In this document: positions 10,901 to 22,500 of the stretch, in pieces
Position numbering within the stretch: the first letter of the stretch is position 1
Layout: each line of letters starts with the position of its first letter
NCBI RefSeq assembly: GCF_010183535.1
Contig: NC_071330.1
Coordinates: 1,435,217 to 1,499,216, forward strand
DNA from: Caenorhabditis remanei
Taxonomy: Eukaryota > Nematoda > Chromadorea > Rhabditida > Rhabditidae
Length of the DNA: 64,000 bases
Direction: 5' to 3'
Notes under the pieces: model-generated
What the model saw: only the letters and a program-made list of their open reading frames with translations
What the model was told of the DNA's origin: nothing
Database searches by the model: none
Position numbers and translations under genes: made by a program

Positions 10901-11501
10901 AGAAAAAGAAAAAAACAAATTTTTCCAGGTGTGCCCAATGAAACAACTGTCCGACGGTCAACGTTGTCGTGTCTCGTTCGCCTGGTTGGCCTGGCAACAG
11001 CCACATCTTCTACTTCTTGACGAACCTACGAATCACTTGGATATGGAATCGATCGACGCGCTTGCCGAGGCTATCAACTGCTTCCCAGGAGGAATGATCC
11101 TCGTTTCTCACGATTTCAGACTTGTTTCGCAGGTAAGGAGAGGCGGAAATTTCGGTGTTTTCAGTAAAATACAAAAAACCATACTTTTTCGCTTGAAACT
11201 TGAAGTTGTGAGGTGAAAAATATACCAAAATGAATATCTCAGCACTTAATTTTGTAGCGATTTACGTTTCGGTTGATAATAATTTGCAAAAATTCAATTT
11301 TTTAATTGAAAATCTGTTGAAAATTCACATTTCCTCTCCAAAAACTCTCCATTTTTCCAGGTCGCCGAAGAAGTGTGGGTGTGTGACAACCAGGGAATTC
11401 AGAAGTGGGACGGAGACATCTTCTCGTTCAAGGATCATCTCAGAAAACAAATCGACAAGGATGTCAAAAATCGTGGCGAGGGACTCGTCAAGGAGCGTTA
11501 A
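7979..11501 (+). CDS. abcf-2: ABC-F family ATPase (ABCF2)
   Basis: Exons 7979-8053, 8099-8281, 8335-9465, 10754-10882, 10929-11132 and 11361-11501 give 620 residues, against 623 in human ABCF2. ABC-F proteins are soluble twin ATPases that act at ribosomes rather than in membranes. The basic N-terminus ([20 protein letters not shown]) is typical. Domain 1 has Walker [10 protein letters not shown], signature FSGGWRMR and Walker [12 protein letters not shown]. The linker has the [20 protein letters not shown] helix. Domain 2 has Walker [10 protein letters not shown], signature LSDGQR and a second DEPTNHLD, with HDFRL as H-loop. Both catalytic sites look intact. The long third intron (9466-10753) holds a complete gene on the other strand. 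The gene is probably the second in an operon with the hinge protein. Confidence 0.95.
9522..10615 (-). CDS. MSP-domain protein with C-terminal membrane anchor, nested gene
   Basis: Exons 10615-10340, 10295-9886 and 9696-9522 give 286 residues and lie wholly within intron 3 of abcf-2 on the opposite strand. Residues 1-92 are Lys/Glu-rich and disordered ([19 protein letters not shown]). Residues about 93-225 form an MSP/VAP-like beta domain ([30 protein letters not shown]). A Thr/Pro-rich linker leads to a single hydrophobic segment near the end, [17 protein letters not shown]. The layout is that of a tail-anchored VAP-like protein, probably in the ER membrane with its MSP domain in the cytosol. 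A sperm MSP is unlikely because those lack anchors. Binding of FFAT peptides is possible but not shown here. Exon 1 ends with the donor GTTGGC. Confidence 0.85.
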
Positions 11502-12641
11502 TTTAATCATCGTTTTCCCCCACCACACTGTTAACTCGTTACTCAAAAAATCTCACTTTTTCACAGTTTTTTGATGAAAAATAACTTGTTTTCCCCTCTT
11601 TTTTCCCTCATTTTGGAATTATTCGCTGGAAATTGACGGATTCTATATTAGAAGCTGTCAATTTTCCATCGGATTCTTCTATTATTCAGTTTAGGATATT
11701 TCAATTTCATTTTTCTTGTGATTTTGACAATATTTCTCTTGTTTTTGCTTATATTATCGACTATTTTTTGTGTCTGTCTCTTTATTTTTGGTCCGGTTGT
11801 CGTTTTGTTGTCTCCTCTCCTCAATCCTTTATCCTCCAATTGTTGTTGTCTGTCACACCACTAATTTTTCAGTGTTTTGTGACAGTTTTTCTTTAATTGA
11901 CTTAATTTTTCTGCTAAAAACGTTTTTTTCAACAGATTTTTTCGTTCTTTTGTTCATGTTTCTCATCGTTTTTCAGCGCATTACTCGTGTCTTCTCGTCC
12001 CCCTTTTTGGTACTTTTAGACAGGTTTCTTCTTGTTTCTTTCTCTCATTTTCCCTTTCTTTTCTCAAAATAGTTTACACTGAAAACCGTACAAAGTAGGT
12101 TACATGTTCATCGAGGGTCACTACTTTTTATTGATTTTTTGAAATATTACTAGGTTTTAGGAAATTTTGATACTTTGGTCGTTTTAATGTGTCAAAATTG
12201 ACACTTATTTGCTTTTTTGATGAGCTTTTTGGGAGAGAAAAGATAAGAAAAACGAAAGATTTTTCGTATTATGTTGGGTTTATAACGGTTTTAGTATTTC
12301 TTGGGAGAAGTTTATTTTCAGAATACGTGATTTTTAGTGTGAAAATGATGCAAAATTCGTTGAAATGTTGTGTTTTTAAGCTGAAATTCATTTAAAAAAG
12401 TTTTTTCTTTAAAATTTTTTCGAATTATTTGGTTTTTTTCTAAAAATTTGAAACAAAAAAGCTTCAAAGTTTTTATGAAAAATATAAATAAAACATCTGA
12501 AAATGACATATTTGCGCAAATTTTCAGATTTTTTATTTTTATTTTTCATAAAAATTTTGAAGCTTTTTTGTAGTAATTCAGTGAATCCGAAAAAAAAATC
12601 TGAATTTTCGAAAAAAAAAAGAAAATTGCTGAAAAAATTCT

Positions 12642-12784
12642 AATATTGGTACTGCTTCTTACAACCGCGCTCTACCGAAACCGAAGAAAATAGTGTGCGA
12701 AATTGAGAGATTCAGAGAAAAAGAGACATTTTTCAAGGGGATTTCGGTGGAGCGCAGTTGTAAGAACTGTGCCGAGCTAATATT
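12642..12784 (+). mobile_element. GCGCTC-type MITE copy
   Basis: This is one of the best-kept copies. The left end reads CTTCTTACAACCGCGCTCTA, and the right end TTTCGGTGGAGCGCAGTTG followed by GTGCCGAGCTAATA. The inside has GAAATTGAGAGATTCAGAG. It is non-coding and lies in the intergenic space upstream of cua-1. Confidence 0.75.
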
Positions 12785-13170
12785 TAGGGAATTTCTGAAT
12801 TTTTAAAAAATATTGATATTTTTGATTAAAAAGTAACAGATCTGTATCTATTTTCCCCATTTTTCTCTATTTTATAAAAGTCGAATTTCTAGAAAAAAAT
12901 TCGAGAATTTTCTTAACAATCAGACATTATTGAAAGTTTTCATGAAACCAATCCGGCCGGTTCTGCTCAAATCGTCTGAAATTATGCAAAAATTTACCGA
13001 CTTTCAATTTAAAAACCTTCAAAATCGCAGAATTTTTTTTCAATATTTTCAAATTTTTCTTTTCAATATCTCACGAAAAGTGTCAATTAGCGCCCGAGTT
13101 CGATAAATAAACATTACGAAATTCTCCCCTTTCATTTCCGTTTTCAGCATATTCCCCCTTCCCGTCCCCC

Positions 13171-13208
13171 TTACATCAGATGACGTCTCGTGACGTCATC
13201 TGATGTAG
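13171..13208. promoter_or_regulatory. Palindrome with TGACGTCA (CRE) before cua-1
   Basis: TACATCAGATGACGT and its inverse ACGTCATCTGATGTA flank a short CTCGTG spacer. The right arm contains a full CRE octamer TGACGTCA at 13191-13198. The hairpin lies about 300 bp upstream of the cua-1 start, in the only GC-rich part of the intergenic space. CREB/ATF-type bZIP proteins bind this octamer. A decayed short transposon end is the alternative. Confidence 0.5.
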
Positions 13209-13504
13209 GGGGGCGTGGCCTAGAAAATCCGAATGTTAGGCCACCTCGGCCATCACCACCGAACCCGGGTGTACTTTCTTATTTACTGGTTTTTTTTACT
13301 TTGTTATTATTATTATGATTTCTTTGTTGAGAAGAAAAAATAGAAAAATGATAAAATTAAATTTTTAAATTTTGTTAATTTCAGAATCTCATCGTAAAAA
13401 ATCGCTGGAAATCGGAAAATTGGCGCTCGAATTCGCTGAAAATCGAGTTTTTCTCATTAAATTAATGCAAAAATCCCCAAAAATCACAAAAAAAGAATCG
13501 ATAA

Positions 13505-16500
13505 ATGTCTGAAAACGTGAGCTTGCTCGACGGCTCTCCCCTCCCACCCCGCCTATCGAATACACTGATTCCACGGCCGTCTCCGTCGAAAAATGGGAAT
13601 TTATTGGTGGATTTCAGTGGAGGATTCAAAGAGAATATGAAGGAGACATGGTTGGAGATTCGGTGAGTTTTATTGAGAATTTTTGTAAAAAAATTGAGAG
13701 AAAATTGGACATCCGGACAGCATAGTTGTACGGAATGCCATTTTCCGAAAAACCGGAATCCGGAACCGGAATTACGAAAAAACCCGGAATTACGAAAAAA
13801 CCCGGAATTCCGGAATTTCGGAATCCAGAATTCCGGAATCCGGATTCCGGACAACTATGCCGGACAGACAGAAACAGTGAAGAAATTTCAAAAAATGAAG
13901 CAAAATTTTGTAAAATTGTGGACCGGACAGACAAACAGACAGACATTCTGAAAAACCAAAAAACCACCATTAAAAATTCTGTAATTTTTACATTTTTTCA
14001 CAAAAAAAATGGAAAAATCGAGATTTTGAATAGAAAAAAAGCCAACAATTGTTAAAAATACTTTTTACTGATTTGAATGGAAAATTTCGTACAAAAGAAG
14101 AAAAAAATTGGACATCCGGACAGACAGACAAACAGAAACACTGAAGAAATTTCAAAAAATGGAGCAAAAGTAAAGAAAAATGACAAAAATGTGAGTGTGT
14201 GGACATCCGGACACACGGACAGACAAACAGACAGACATCCTGAAAGCTAGAAAAACACCATTTTAAAAAATTCTGTAATTTTTACCTTTTTATCGAAAAA
14301 AAGGGGAAAAATCAAGATTTTGAATAGAAAAAACTCAGAAATTGTGAAAAAAATACTGTTAAAAACACCATTTTTGTCGTTTTTTCCTATTTTTTCTTTA
14401 AAAATGAGTCTGCGGACATCCGGACATACAGACAGATAGACAAACTAGAAATCCGTCGACATTTGTTCAATTTTTAACTGTTTTCGCTGAAATCGTGGAC
14501 ATCCGGACAAACAGACGGACGGAAGGACAGAAGTACTGTAGAAACTTTTTTAATCAGGAAAACCCCTTTTTTCAATCTTAAAAATGAAATCTACGGACAT
14601 CTGGACTTACATACACACAGACAGAAATTAAATTTCATAAATCTGGCGCTGAAAACGACGCAAATGAGACCAAATTTATATTGTGGACATCCGGACATCC
14701 GGATACACAGACAGACACAAAAATTCAGCATTTTTAACCGGATGCTCGAAAATTTAACGAGAAGAAAAAACAGAAATTTTAAATTTAAAACAGAATATTT
14801 ATAAGTCTGAAATTACCACATTTTGCTGAAAGTAAGACTTTAGACATCCGGACATACAGACGGACAGACAGACACCAAGCATGTGTTTTCTTTCATGAAC
14901 TAATCAAAATGTCTTATTCCTCCAATTCCAATTCCAAAATCATATCTATCCTTTTCAATTTCAGAGGAATGACATGTCACTCGTGTGTGAACAATATCCA
15001 GGATGTGATCGGTGCGAAGCCAGGAATCTCGAATATTCAAGTGAATTTGAAGGAGGAAAATGGAAAAGTGACATACGATTCGAGTGTGTGGACTGATGAA
15101 CAGATAGCAGAAGCTGTCGATGATATGGGTTTCGAGTGTAGAGTTATCAGAGGTGAGGAGGCAGAAATTGAGAAGAGATTTAGTTGAAATTGTAATCAAA
15201 AAATGTTTCGGGTGGAGAATTTTAGTGGATTTCACAGTTGTAAAAACCCTCTAATATAGCTGTGTCAGATGTGCCAAATTTTCTAGTCAGGCGCGCCCTT
15301 GACGCATTTTAGAATTATCTTATGCTTCAAAATGAACCTTTTTTCAATTTTTCATCGAAAATGGGACCGTTTTTGACACTATTTTTCAGAATTTCTTCTA
15401 ATTCTGAATGATAATCGAAAATTTGACTTTCTCGCGAAAAAATTTAAAAAAATTAATAAAAAAATTTGAAAAATTTGACTTTCGCGCTAATTTGCCCGGG
15501 CCTTGACAACTATGATCTTATGGAAAACTGGATATATCCAAATTCGTAACACAATCGTAATTTTGAAAAATTAATTATGAAAAGCGGGAAAAAAACTCTT
15601 TTCCCAAATTAAAAACATCAAAAATCCCCATATCTGTCAATCTTATTCTAAGTTTTATTACGAGAAAGCATCTGAAAATTTCCGTCTGAAAATCTAACAT
15701 TTTCAAGTGTTTTAAGACCCTTTCCTTACAGAGCTCTTACAGTAATCCTGTAGAAACGTATTACCGAAAAACAAATATTTTGCCCAAAAAACAGGTGGAA
15801 AGCCTGTAAATTTGAGAGAAAAACACATAACTCGCTTCAAAATCAAAACTTCGAGTCGAAAAACATACCAAAATGTAGATCTCAGTGAGTTCTATGTTTT
15901 TAATATAATACGGGCGGGCTCAGGATTGATTTTTGTACCGCGGGCCGAGCTAAAGTACAAAAAAGATTGAAAATCCCATAAATGACACTCCAACCCGGCC
16001 CGTATTATATCAGAGACATAGAACTCATTGAGATCTACATTTTGGTTTAGTTATGCCTTAAAATCAAATATTTTGAGTCAAAAAATGTGGAAAACCCGTA
16101 AATTTGAGAAAATGTAGTCGATATTTTCTACACAACGTTTGCACCTTCTCTAATTGTCGAATTGGACATTCGGATACACAGACATTATCGGAATAAAAAA
16201 TTTCCGACATTTCTCAACGGTCCGTCAAAGTCGCGCCCTTGTGATCTACCGGGAACGCCCACTCGATCCCAACATTTCTTCTGGAATCTCAGGGCACGGT
16301 GTCAATTCTAATTACGTTGATTTCATGGGTAAAAATTGAAAAGTACCACTTTTTCTCCCGCGAAATGAATGTAAATTTAGCAGAATCTGAGCCCTGAGCT
16401 TCCCAGTAGATCACAAGGCGCGACTTTGGCGAGTCGTTGAGAAATGTCGGAACTTTTTTATTCCGATAATAGACAACTCCCCTAAAATCATGATACCGAC

Positions 16501-19500
16501 ACCCAAAAATAGAGATAATTAGAGAAAAAAAGATCGAAAAAATAAACAAATATTATATTTGTTTATTTTGATCTACTTTCTCTATTTCTCTCGTTCTCTC
16601 ATGTTTTTGTACCAAAAAAACGCGTCGAAGGTGCGCCAGTGACTCTGAATATGTCTTTGTGTCCAAATGTCCGGATGTCCAGTTTTTCTGGTTTTTTATC
16701 GCAAAATTTGAATTTCGGACATGCAGACACACAGACAGACACCGATTTCCAACTTCCTCTTTAAAACGCGCCAAAGGCACGCCAGATATCCAGTTTTCTC
16801 AGATTCTTGGGTCTGTCTGTCTCTCTGAATGTCCGTATGTCTAGTGTTTTTTGAAATTTCTCATTTTTGGATTCACACTGTCTGGTGCGCCTTTGACGCG
16901 TTTTTGTTTCATAACAATCTGGAAAGAACGGCAGGAACATTTTGAGATTTGAATGGACATCCGGACATCCGGACACACAGACGGATATAAATTTGCAAGC
17001 ATAGTAAGTTTTAAAAAACAAAAAAATGCGGACATCAGGACACCCAGGATACACAGACAGACACCGATTTTCCAATTGCTCTTGAAAGCGCGCCAAAGGC
17101 ACGCCAGGCATCCAGTTTTTTTGATTCTTGGGTCTTTCTGTATCTATGAATGTTCGGTTTTTGGTACAAAAACACAGGGAGAACGAGAACTAGAGAAAGT
17201 AGATCGAAAAAATAAACAAATATTTGTGTATTTTTGTTATGTCCTTTGGTGGAGGAGAAGGGAATTATAAAACCATTTATTTACATGGTGAGAATCAACA
17301 ACTAAGAGTTCTCTACATCTTATATAGGCAGATCTTCTTGCCACGTGTGACCTCGGGGTTGGACGTTCACTAGGCTAGGCCATGCTAGTTCACGCCACAA
17401 CACCTCCCTTTCTTTAATGAAAGTTCGTTTGTCTACTGTCTTGCATCTTCGGTTCTTCCACGACAGCCGCTGCCTAGACTCCACAGCATTTCTTCTTTTG
17501 GACCCATGTCCGCATCATTGCTTCGATCTTCTGATCTTCAGCCAACGATCTTCAGCAGATGTCATTTCCCTATGCATCTCACAGCTTCCACACGAAATCT
17601 ACCATTCGAAATCGTTGAACACGAGTACCTCGATCCATCTTCACTCGGTGCTGCTGCTGGTTCTTCAACGGTGTCTTCCGTTCTTCAACGGTGTCTTCCT
17701 TCCGGGTGATCCCATGATCTCGAGCTCGTCACTCTCCAACCCTTCTTACCGCTGGTTTGTTGTCGATGTTCTCCACCGGGATCTCTTTTCTTCGGCCTTC
17801 TCCGTGCGCACCAGTCAACGGTCCCGTCCGGCATGCGCGTCCCCGGATCGTCGGTTCGTTGATCTCATCCTGATCGCCACTGTTATGTCCTTTGGTGGAG
17901 GAGAAGGGAATTATAAAACCATTTATTTACATGGTGAGAATCAACAACTAAGAGTTCTCTACATCTTATATAGGCAGATCTTCTTGCCACGTGTGACCTC
18001 GGGGTTGGACGTTCACTAGGCTAGGCCATGCTAGTTCACGCCACAACAATTTTGATCTACTTTCTCTATTTCTCTCGTTCTCTCTCTGTCTCTCATCCAA
18101 CCTTTTCTCAATCAACTATTACGACGATACCTGTTTTCCTTTTTTTGGTATTTCTGGTCAATGTCATGACAACAAAGTACATTTATTTAAAATGATGGGC
18201 TGTACAAAGTTTTCACTGATAACTGACACATGTATACGTGACATAGTTTAGATGGGGGAAAGTACCGATTTTAAACTGGGAAAATTGGTAGAAAGTAGTT
18301 TTTTTCAATTTTTTTTGCGAATTGATTTCCTATTTTTAGCCATTTTTCCCTCTCATTTTCCTAGAAATAGCCTAGAATTTCCTGGGCTAGAAATAGAAAA
18401 AATCGTACCACTCTCTCGGAATCCATTAGTATGTCATCGTCTGTGTCAAAAATTTTAATCGAAAAAAAAGAAGAACCGAGTTGATAAGAGATGGTAGAAG
18501 GAGCCGAGAATGATTGATAAGGGGATGGTTTCCAGCGACAAAGTTTGTATTAGTTTTAGAGTGTGTACGAATATCGAATTGATTGTTTTTTGGGGTTTGG
18601 GAGGAGCAGAGTAGGAGAGATTTAGTGGTCGTTGTAGGGGGGGGGGGGGGGATTTATTTCGCTTTTTTGAGTTTTTTTTTTCAGATTCCGATACTTAAGG
18701 CAATTCTAAGAAACTCTTATTATCGATGCAAATGCTAAAAATCGCTCTAAACCCCACAATTCCCATTCTTCTGACGCTTTGGTGGAAGAGTTTTCCCCGC
18801 GCGGTCGTGTAGTCCTCTCGGACAAGATTTTTGCTCAATTCCTCGGTTTTAATTGTAGCATTTTGAGCGATTATTAGAATGGTCTGAAGTATCATAATCT
18901 GAATTAAGAAATAAGACTTCAGTACTCTTTTATACGGTTTTTTTGTGAGATTTTGTGACTATGAGTGACAAACTGTTTACCCTGTGTCTTCACCGTGTGG
19001 AACAATTTTTAATTTCTCCATTTATTCCGATATCTATTTCACTGAATATCCGAACTGACATAAATATGAACTGCTTGAAAAAAAAAACGCAATCGCGCTC
19101 CATCGATAACATACGAAGCGTCACTTCGAGACGGCAGTTATAAAATTGTCGATGGAGCGCACTTGCAACCTCTAGAAATTCAAAAAAATGTTTAAAAAAA
19201 TCTTCACCGAAGTATAACTCGCTAGAGACCGTCCGTACAAGAAAGTAGTCAACTACAAAAATAAAGGCCTAGATTTGATCTACAACCTTAATTAACGTTT
19301 GAGCTAACTGCAGTTGTACGGTAAACAGTACTGTGGAAATACAGTACTGGTTTTCAAAAGTGGGCGGAGCTATTTGAAAAGTGTCAACTACAAAAATATA
19401 GTTCAATTCAAGATCTTTATTTTTGTAGTTGACAGTTTCTTGATAGCTCCGCCCATTTTTGAGATATAACGCTTCTAAGTTTGGCTCCAGAAACAAGATT

Positions 19501-22500
19501 TCAAAATCTTAAAAATTCCTCATTTTAGCTGAGTAAACACCGTTTTTTTTTCAAAAATTTCGAAATTTCCTCAACTTTCTAAGCCCCGCCCACACAATAC
19601 CCGATTCTTGCAGACCGCCCATGCCCCATCACCACCACTAACATTCCCCCAATCATGACAAATCCGAAATCAAAAATGCGTCGAGCCGTCGTCTCAATTG
19701 ATGGGATGACGTGTCACGCGTGTGTCAACAATATCCAGGATACTGTAGGATCGAAAGAGGGAATTCAAAAGATTGTTGTTAGTTTGGAACAGAAACAAGG
19801 TATGCAAATGTGTTCTAATGGCAAACAATTTTATTTGAATTTTTATAGGTACCGTCGATTATAATACAGAGAAATGGACGGGTGAGACGGTCGCCGAGGC
19901 GATTGATGATATGGGATTCGAGTGTAAATTAATCACGGATCAAGGTGAGGAATGGACATCCGGACGGATTGATGAACAGACACACAGACAGACAAACATA
20001 CAGATACCCGGATGTGGCATGCAATTGTCGAAAAAACTCATTTTTTTCGATTTTTGTCTTGAAAGGACATCCGGATATCTGGACATCAGAACAGATTCGG
20101 AGATTAGCTCGGCACAGTTCTTGCAACTGCGCTCCACCGAAATTTCCTTGAAAAATGTCTCTTTTTCTCTGTGTCTCTCAATTTCGCGCAGTTGTAAGAA
20201 GCGTGCCGTGTTAATAGACAAACAGACATCCGGACGGACAGACACACGTTTGGACATCCGGGCACACGGACAGACCGACAGACATCCGGATTTGACATAC
20301 AATTGTCAAAAAAACTTCTTTTTTGTGAAACTTTGTTCGAAAAAGTGGAAAAATCAAGATTATGAATGGAAAAAACCTAGAATTTGTGAAAAAATACTGA
20401 AAAAACAATAATTTTTGTCATTTTTTTCAATTTTTTCTTAGAAAAAAGGACATCCGGACACTTGGACATCCGAACAGACAGACATTTTCGAAAAACGCAA
20501 TCGCGCTCTAATAATAACATTAGAAACGTCACTTTGAGGCGGCAGTTATACAATTGTCAATGGAGCGCGCTTGCAACTCTATATTTTCAAAAACTGCAAT
20601 TTTAAAACGCGGCTAATACGCTCTATTGATAACAGTTCAAACAATGTCTGAGGCAGTTATCGATAGAGCGTATTTTCCACATCTTGCCATAAATTTGATT
20701 AATTATCAATGGAGCGCACTTTCACCTTTAAACAATTCAAAATGTTCTTCCAGAATACTCCGAGCCGCCCACCATAATCGACGCCCTTCCGAAACCTCCA
20801 AGCCCTCAAAAATCACAAAAAAGTCCATCGAAACGTGACTTGGATGGGACAGTGGAATTACAGCTAAACGGTGTCAAATATTCAAAAGCTGTAAGTGCGC
20901 TCTAGCGAAATCGCTCAAACGCGCTCCACCGAACATTGTTGGATCATGTTCAATAGAGCGCGTTTCAATAGATCGCGTTTGCAAGTGCGCTCTAGCGAAA
21001 TCGCTCAAACGCGCTCCACCGAACATTGTTGGCTCATGTTCAATAGAGCGCGTTTCAATAAATCGCGTTTGCAAGTGCGCTCTAGCGAAATCGCTCAAAC
21101 GCGCTCTATCGCTTCATTTTCAACGCTATTTTCTCTACATTTCGCTAGAGCGCGTTTGCTCAATTTGAAATTTCCAGAGCTCCTCAGAACACCTCGAAAA
21201 GTGCACATTCGCCGTCGAAGGCATGACGTGTGCCTCATGTGTACAGTATATCGAGAGGAATGTGGCAAAAGTTGATGGTAAGTCTGTGTGTCTGTGTGTC
21301 CAAATGTCCCAAAAAAAAAGAAGAAAAAAACGAATCTACAGCATTTATCAAGTAAAATCAAAGGTTCCACACTTATTGCGGTGGTCCTTGCGCCGCAGAT
21401 TTCCCGGCGGCATTATTGTTATTTTCGTCGACTTGTGGAATGAATGCACCCGGTGGGAGCGTTGAAGCTGGCATATTGCCAACATTTGGTGGCAACTTTC
21501 CGGATATCGATTTCTCCAAATGGGCGACGAGTGGATCGATAATTTGATGGTAGATCATCCACGAGCCATGCGTTTGGGGCAGGTACAAGTAGAGGAGGAA
21601 CGCCGCTTTGGCGACCCAATAGAATGGGAAATACGACATGATGCCCATCGCGAAGAAATCGATAATCGAGAAGGCGCCAAACACCGTCCAGTAGATCAGC
21701 CAGACAGTGTCGTCGTCGGTTCCCACGGTTCGGATGGCCTGGAAACAAAAGGGAATTGGGTTAGCATCGTGAGCTCGCTAGAGCGTGATTAACTCGCTGA
21801 AGCGTGAAGCGTCGGGAAAGCTCACTGCGACCGCTGAATTACTTCAGAGCGTGAAAAAGGTCGCCAAGAGGTCTTGAGCTCACTACAGCGTTATAAACTC
21901 ACTAAGCGCATAGTGAGCTCGCTAGAGCGTGCCAAACTCGCTGGAGCGTCGTCAGTTCGCTAGAGCGTGAAAAACTTGCTGAAGCATCGGAAAACCTCAC
22001 TGCGACCTCTGAATTACGTCAGAGCGTGAAAAAGCTCGCAAGGGCGTCGTGTGCTCGCTAGAGCGTGATAAACTCGCAGCGGCGAAGTGAACTCACTACA
22101 GCGTTATAAACTCACTAAGCGCACAGTGAGCTCACTACAGCGTAAAAAAACTCGCCAGGACGTCGTGAGCGTACTAGAATGTGATGATCTCGCTACAGCG
22201 TCATGAAGCAGCGGCGTGTTCGCTATAGCGTTAAAAACTCACTGTGCGGACAGAGAGCTCACTAGAGTTTAATAAACTCGCTGAAGCGTCATGAAGCTCA
22301 CTGGAGCGTCGTGCCTGCGTCAAAGCATAAAAACGCTTTCTAAGCGCTCGTACGTTCGCTGAAACTTCACAGGAGCGTGATTAACTCGCGGGAGCATCCG
22401 GATGCTTGCTGAAACTCGCTGGAGCGCCAGGAAGCTCACCGTGACGTCGGGCCTACGTTAGAGCGTGAAAAGGATCGCCAAGGCATCGCGAGCTCACTAC

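Larger units (their letters stand above)
11502..13504. other. Intergenic region between abcf-2 and cua-1
   Basis: I see no coding exon in these 2 kb. The first 600 bp are T-rich, as in a worm 3'UTR and downstream region. A GCGCTC-type MITE lies at 12642-12784. The last 350 bp before cua-1 are GC-richer and contain a CRE-type palindrome near 13171-13208, so the cua-1 promoter is probably here. Confidence 0.6.
15153..19613 (+). promoter_or_regulatory. Long cua-1 intron 2, candidate site of an internal promoter
   Basis: This 4.46-kb intron separates the exons for HMA1 from an exon with an early in-frame ATG (19656). Known C. elegans CUA-1 isoforms differ by an N-terminal segment of about this size, so an internal promoter in this intron is likely by analogy. 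The intron holds foldbacks near 15861-16055 and 16186-16470, a miniature LTR element at 17235-18048 and a TIR element at 18682-18901. I see no TATA box or conserved motif that would place the promoter. Confidence 0.3.

Noticed and set aside
17417..18019. 200-codon plus-strand ORF
   Set aside because: It runs through the internal part and into one LTR of the miniature LTR element, on the antisense strand of that element, and has no recognisable domain.
18640..18653. Run of G residues as a quadruplex element
   Set aside because: It is a single homopolymer run without further G-tracts nearby, so there is little support beyond slippage or sequencing ambiguity.
20895..21275. 126-codon ORF with 30-residue repeats
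   Set aside because: The repeats come from the 90-bp intron satellite, whose length is a multiple of three. The splice sites and HMA frame show that it is intron plus exon 6 in the wrong frame.
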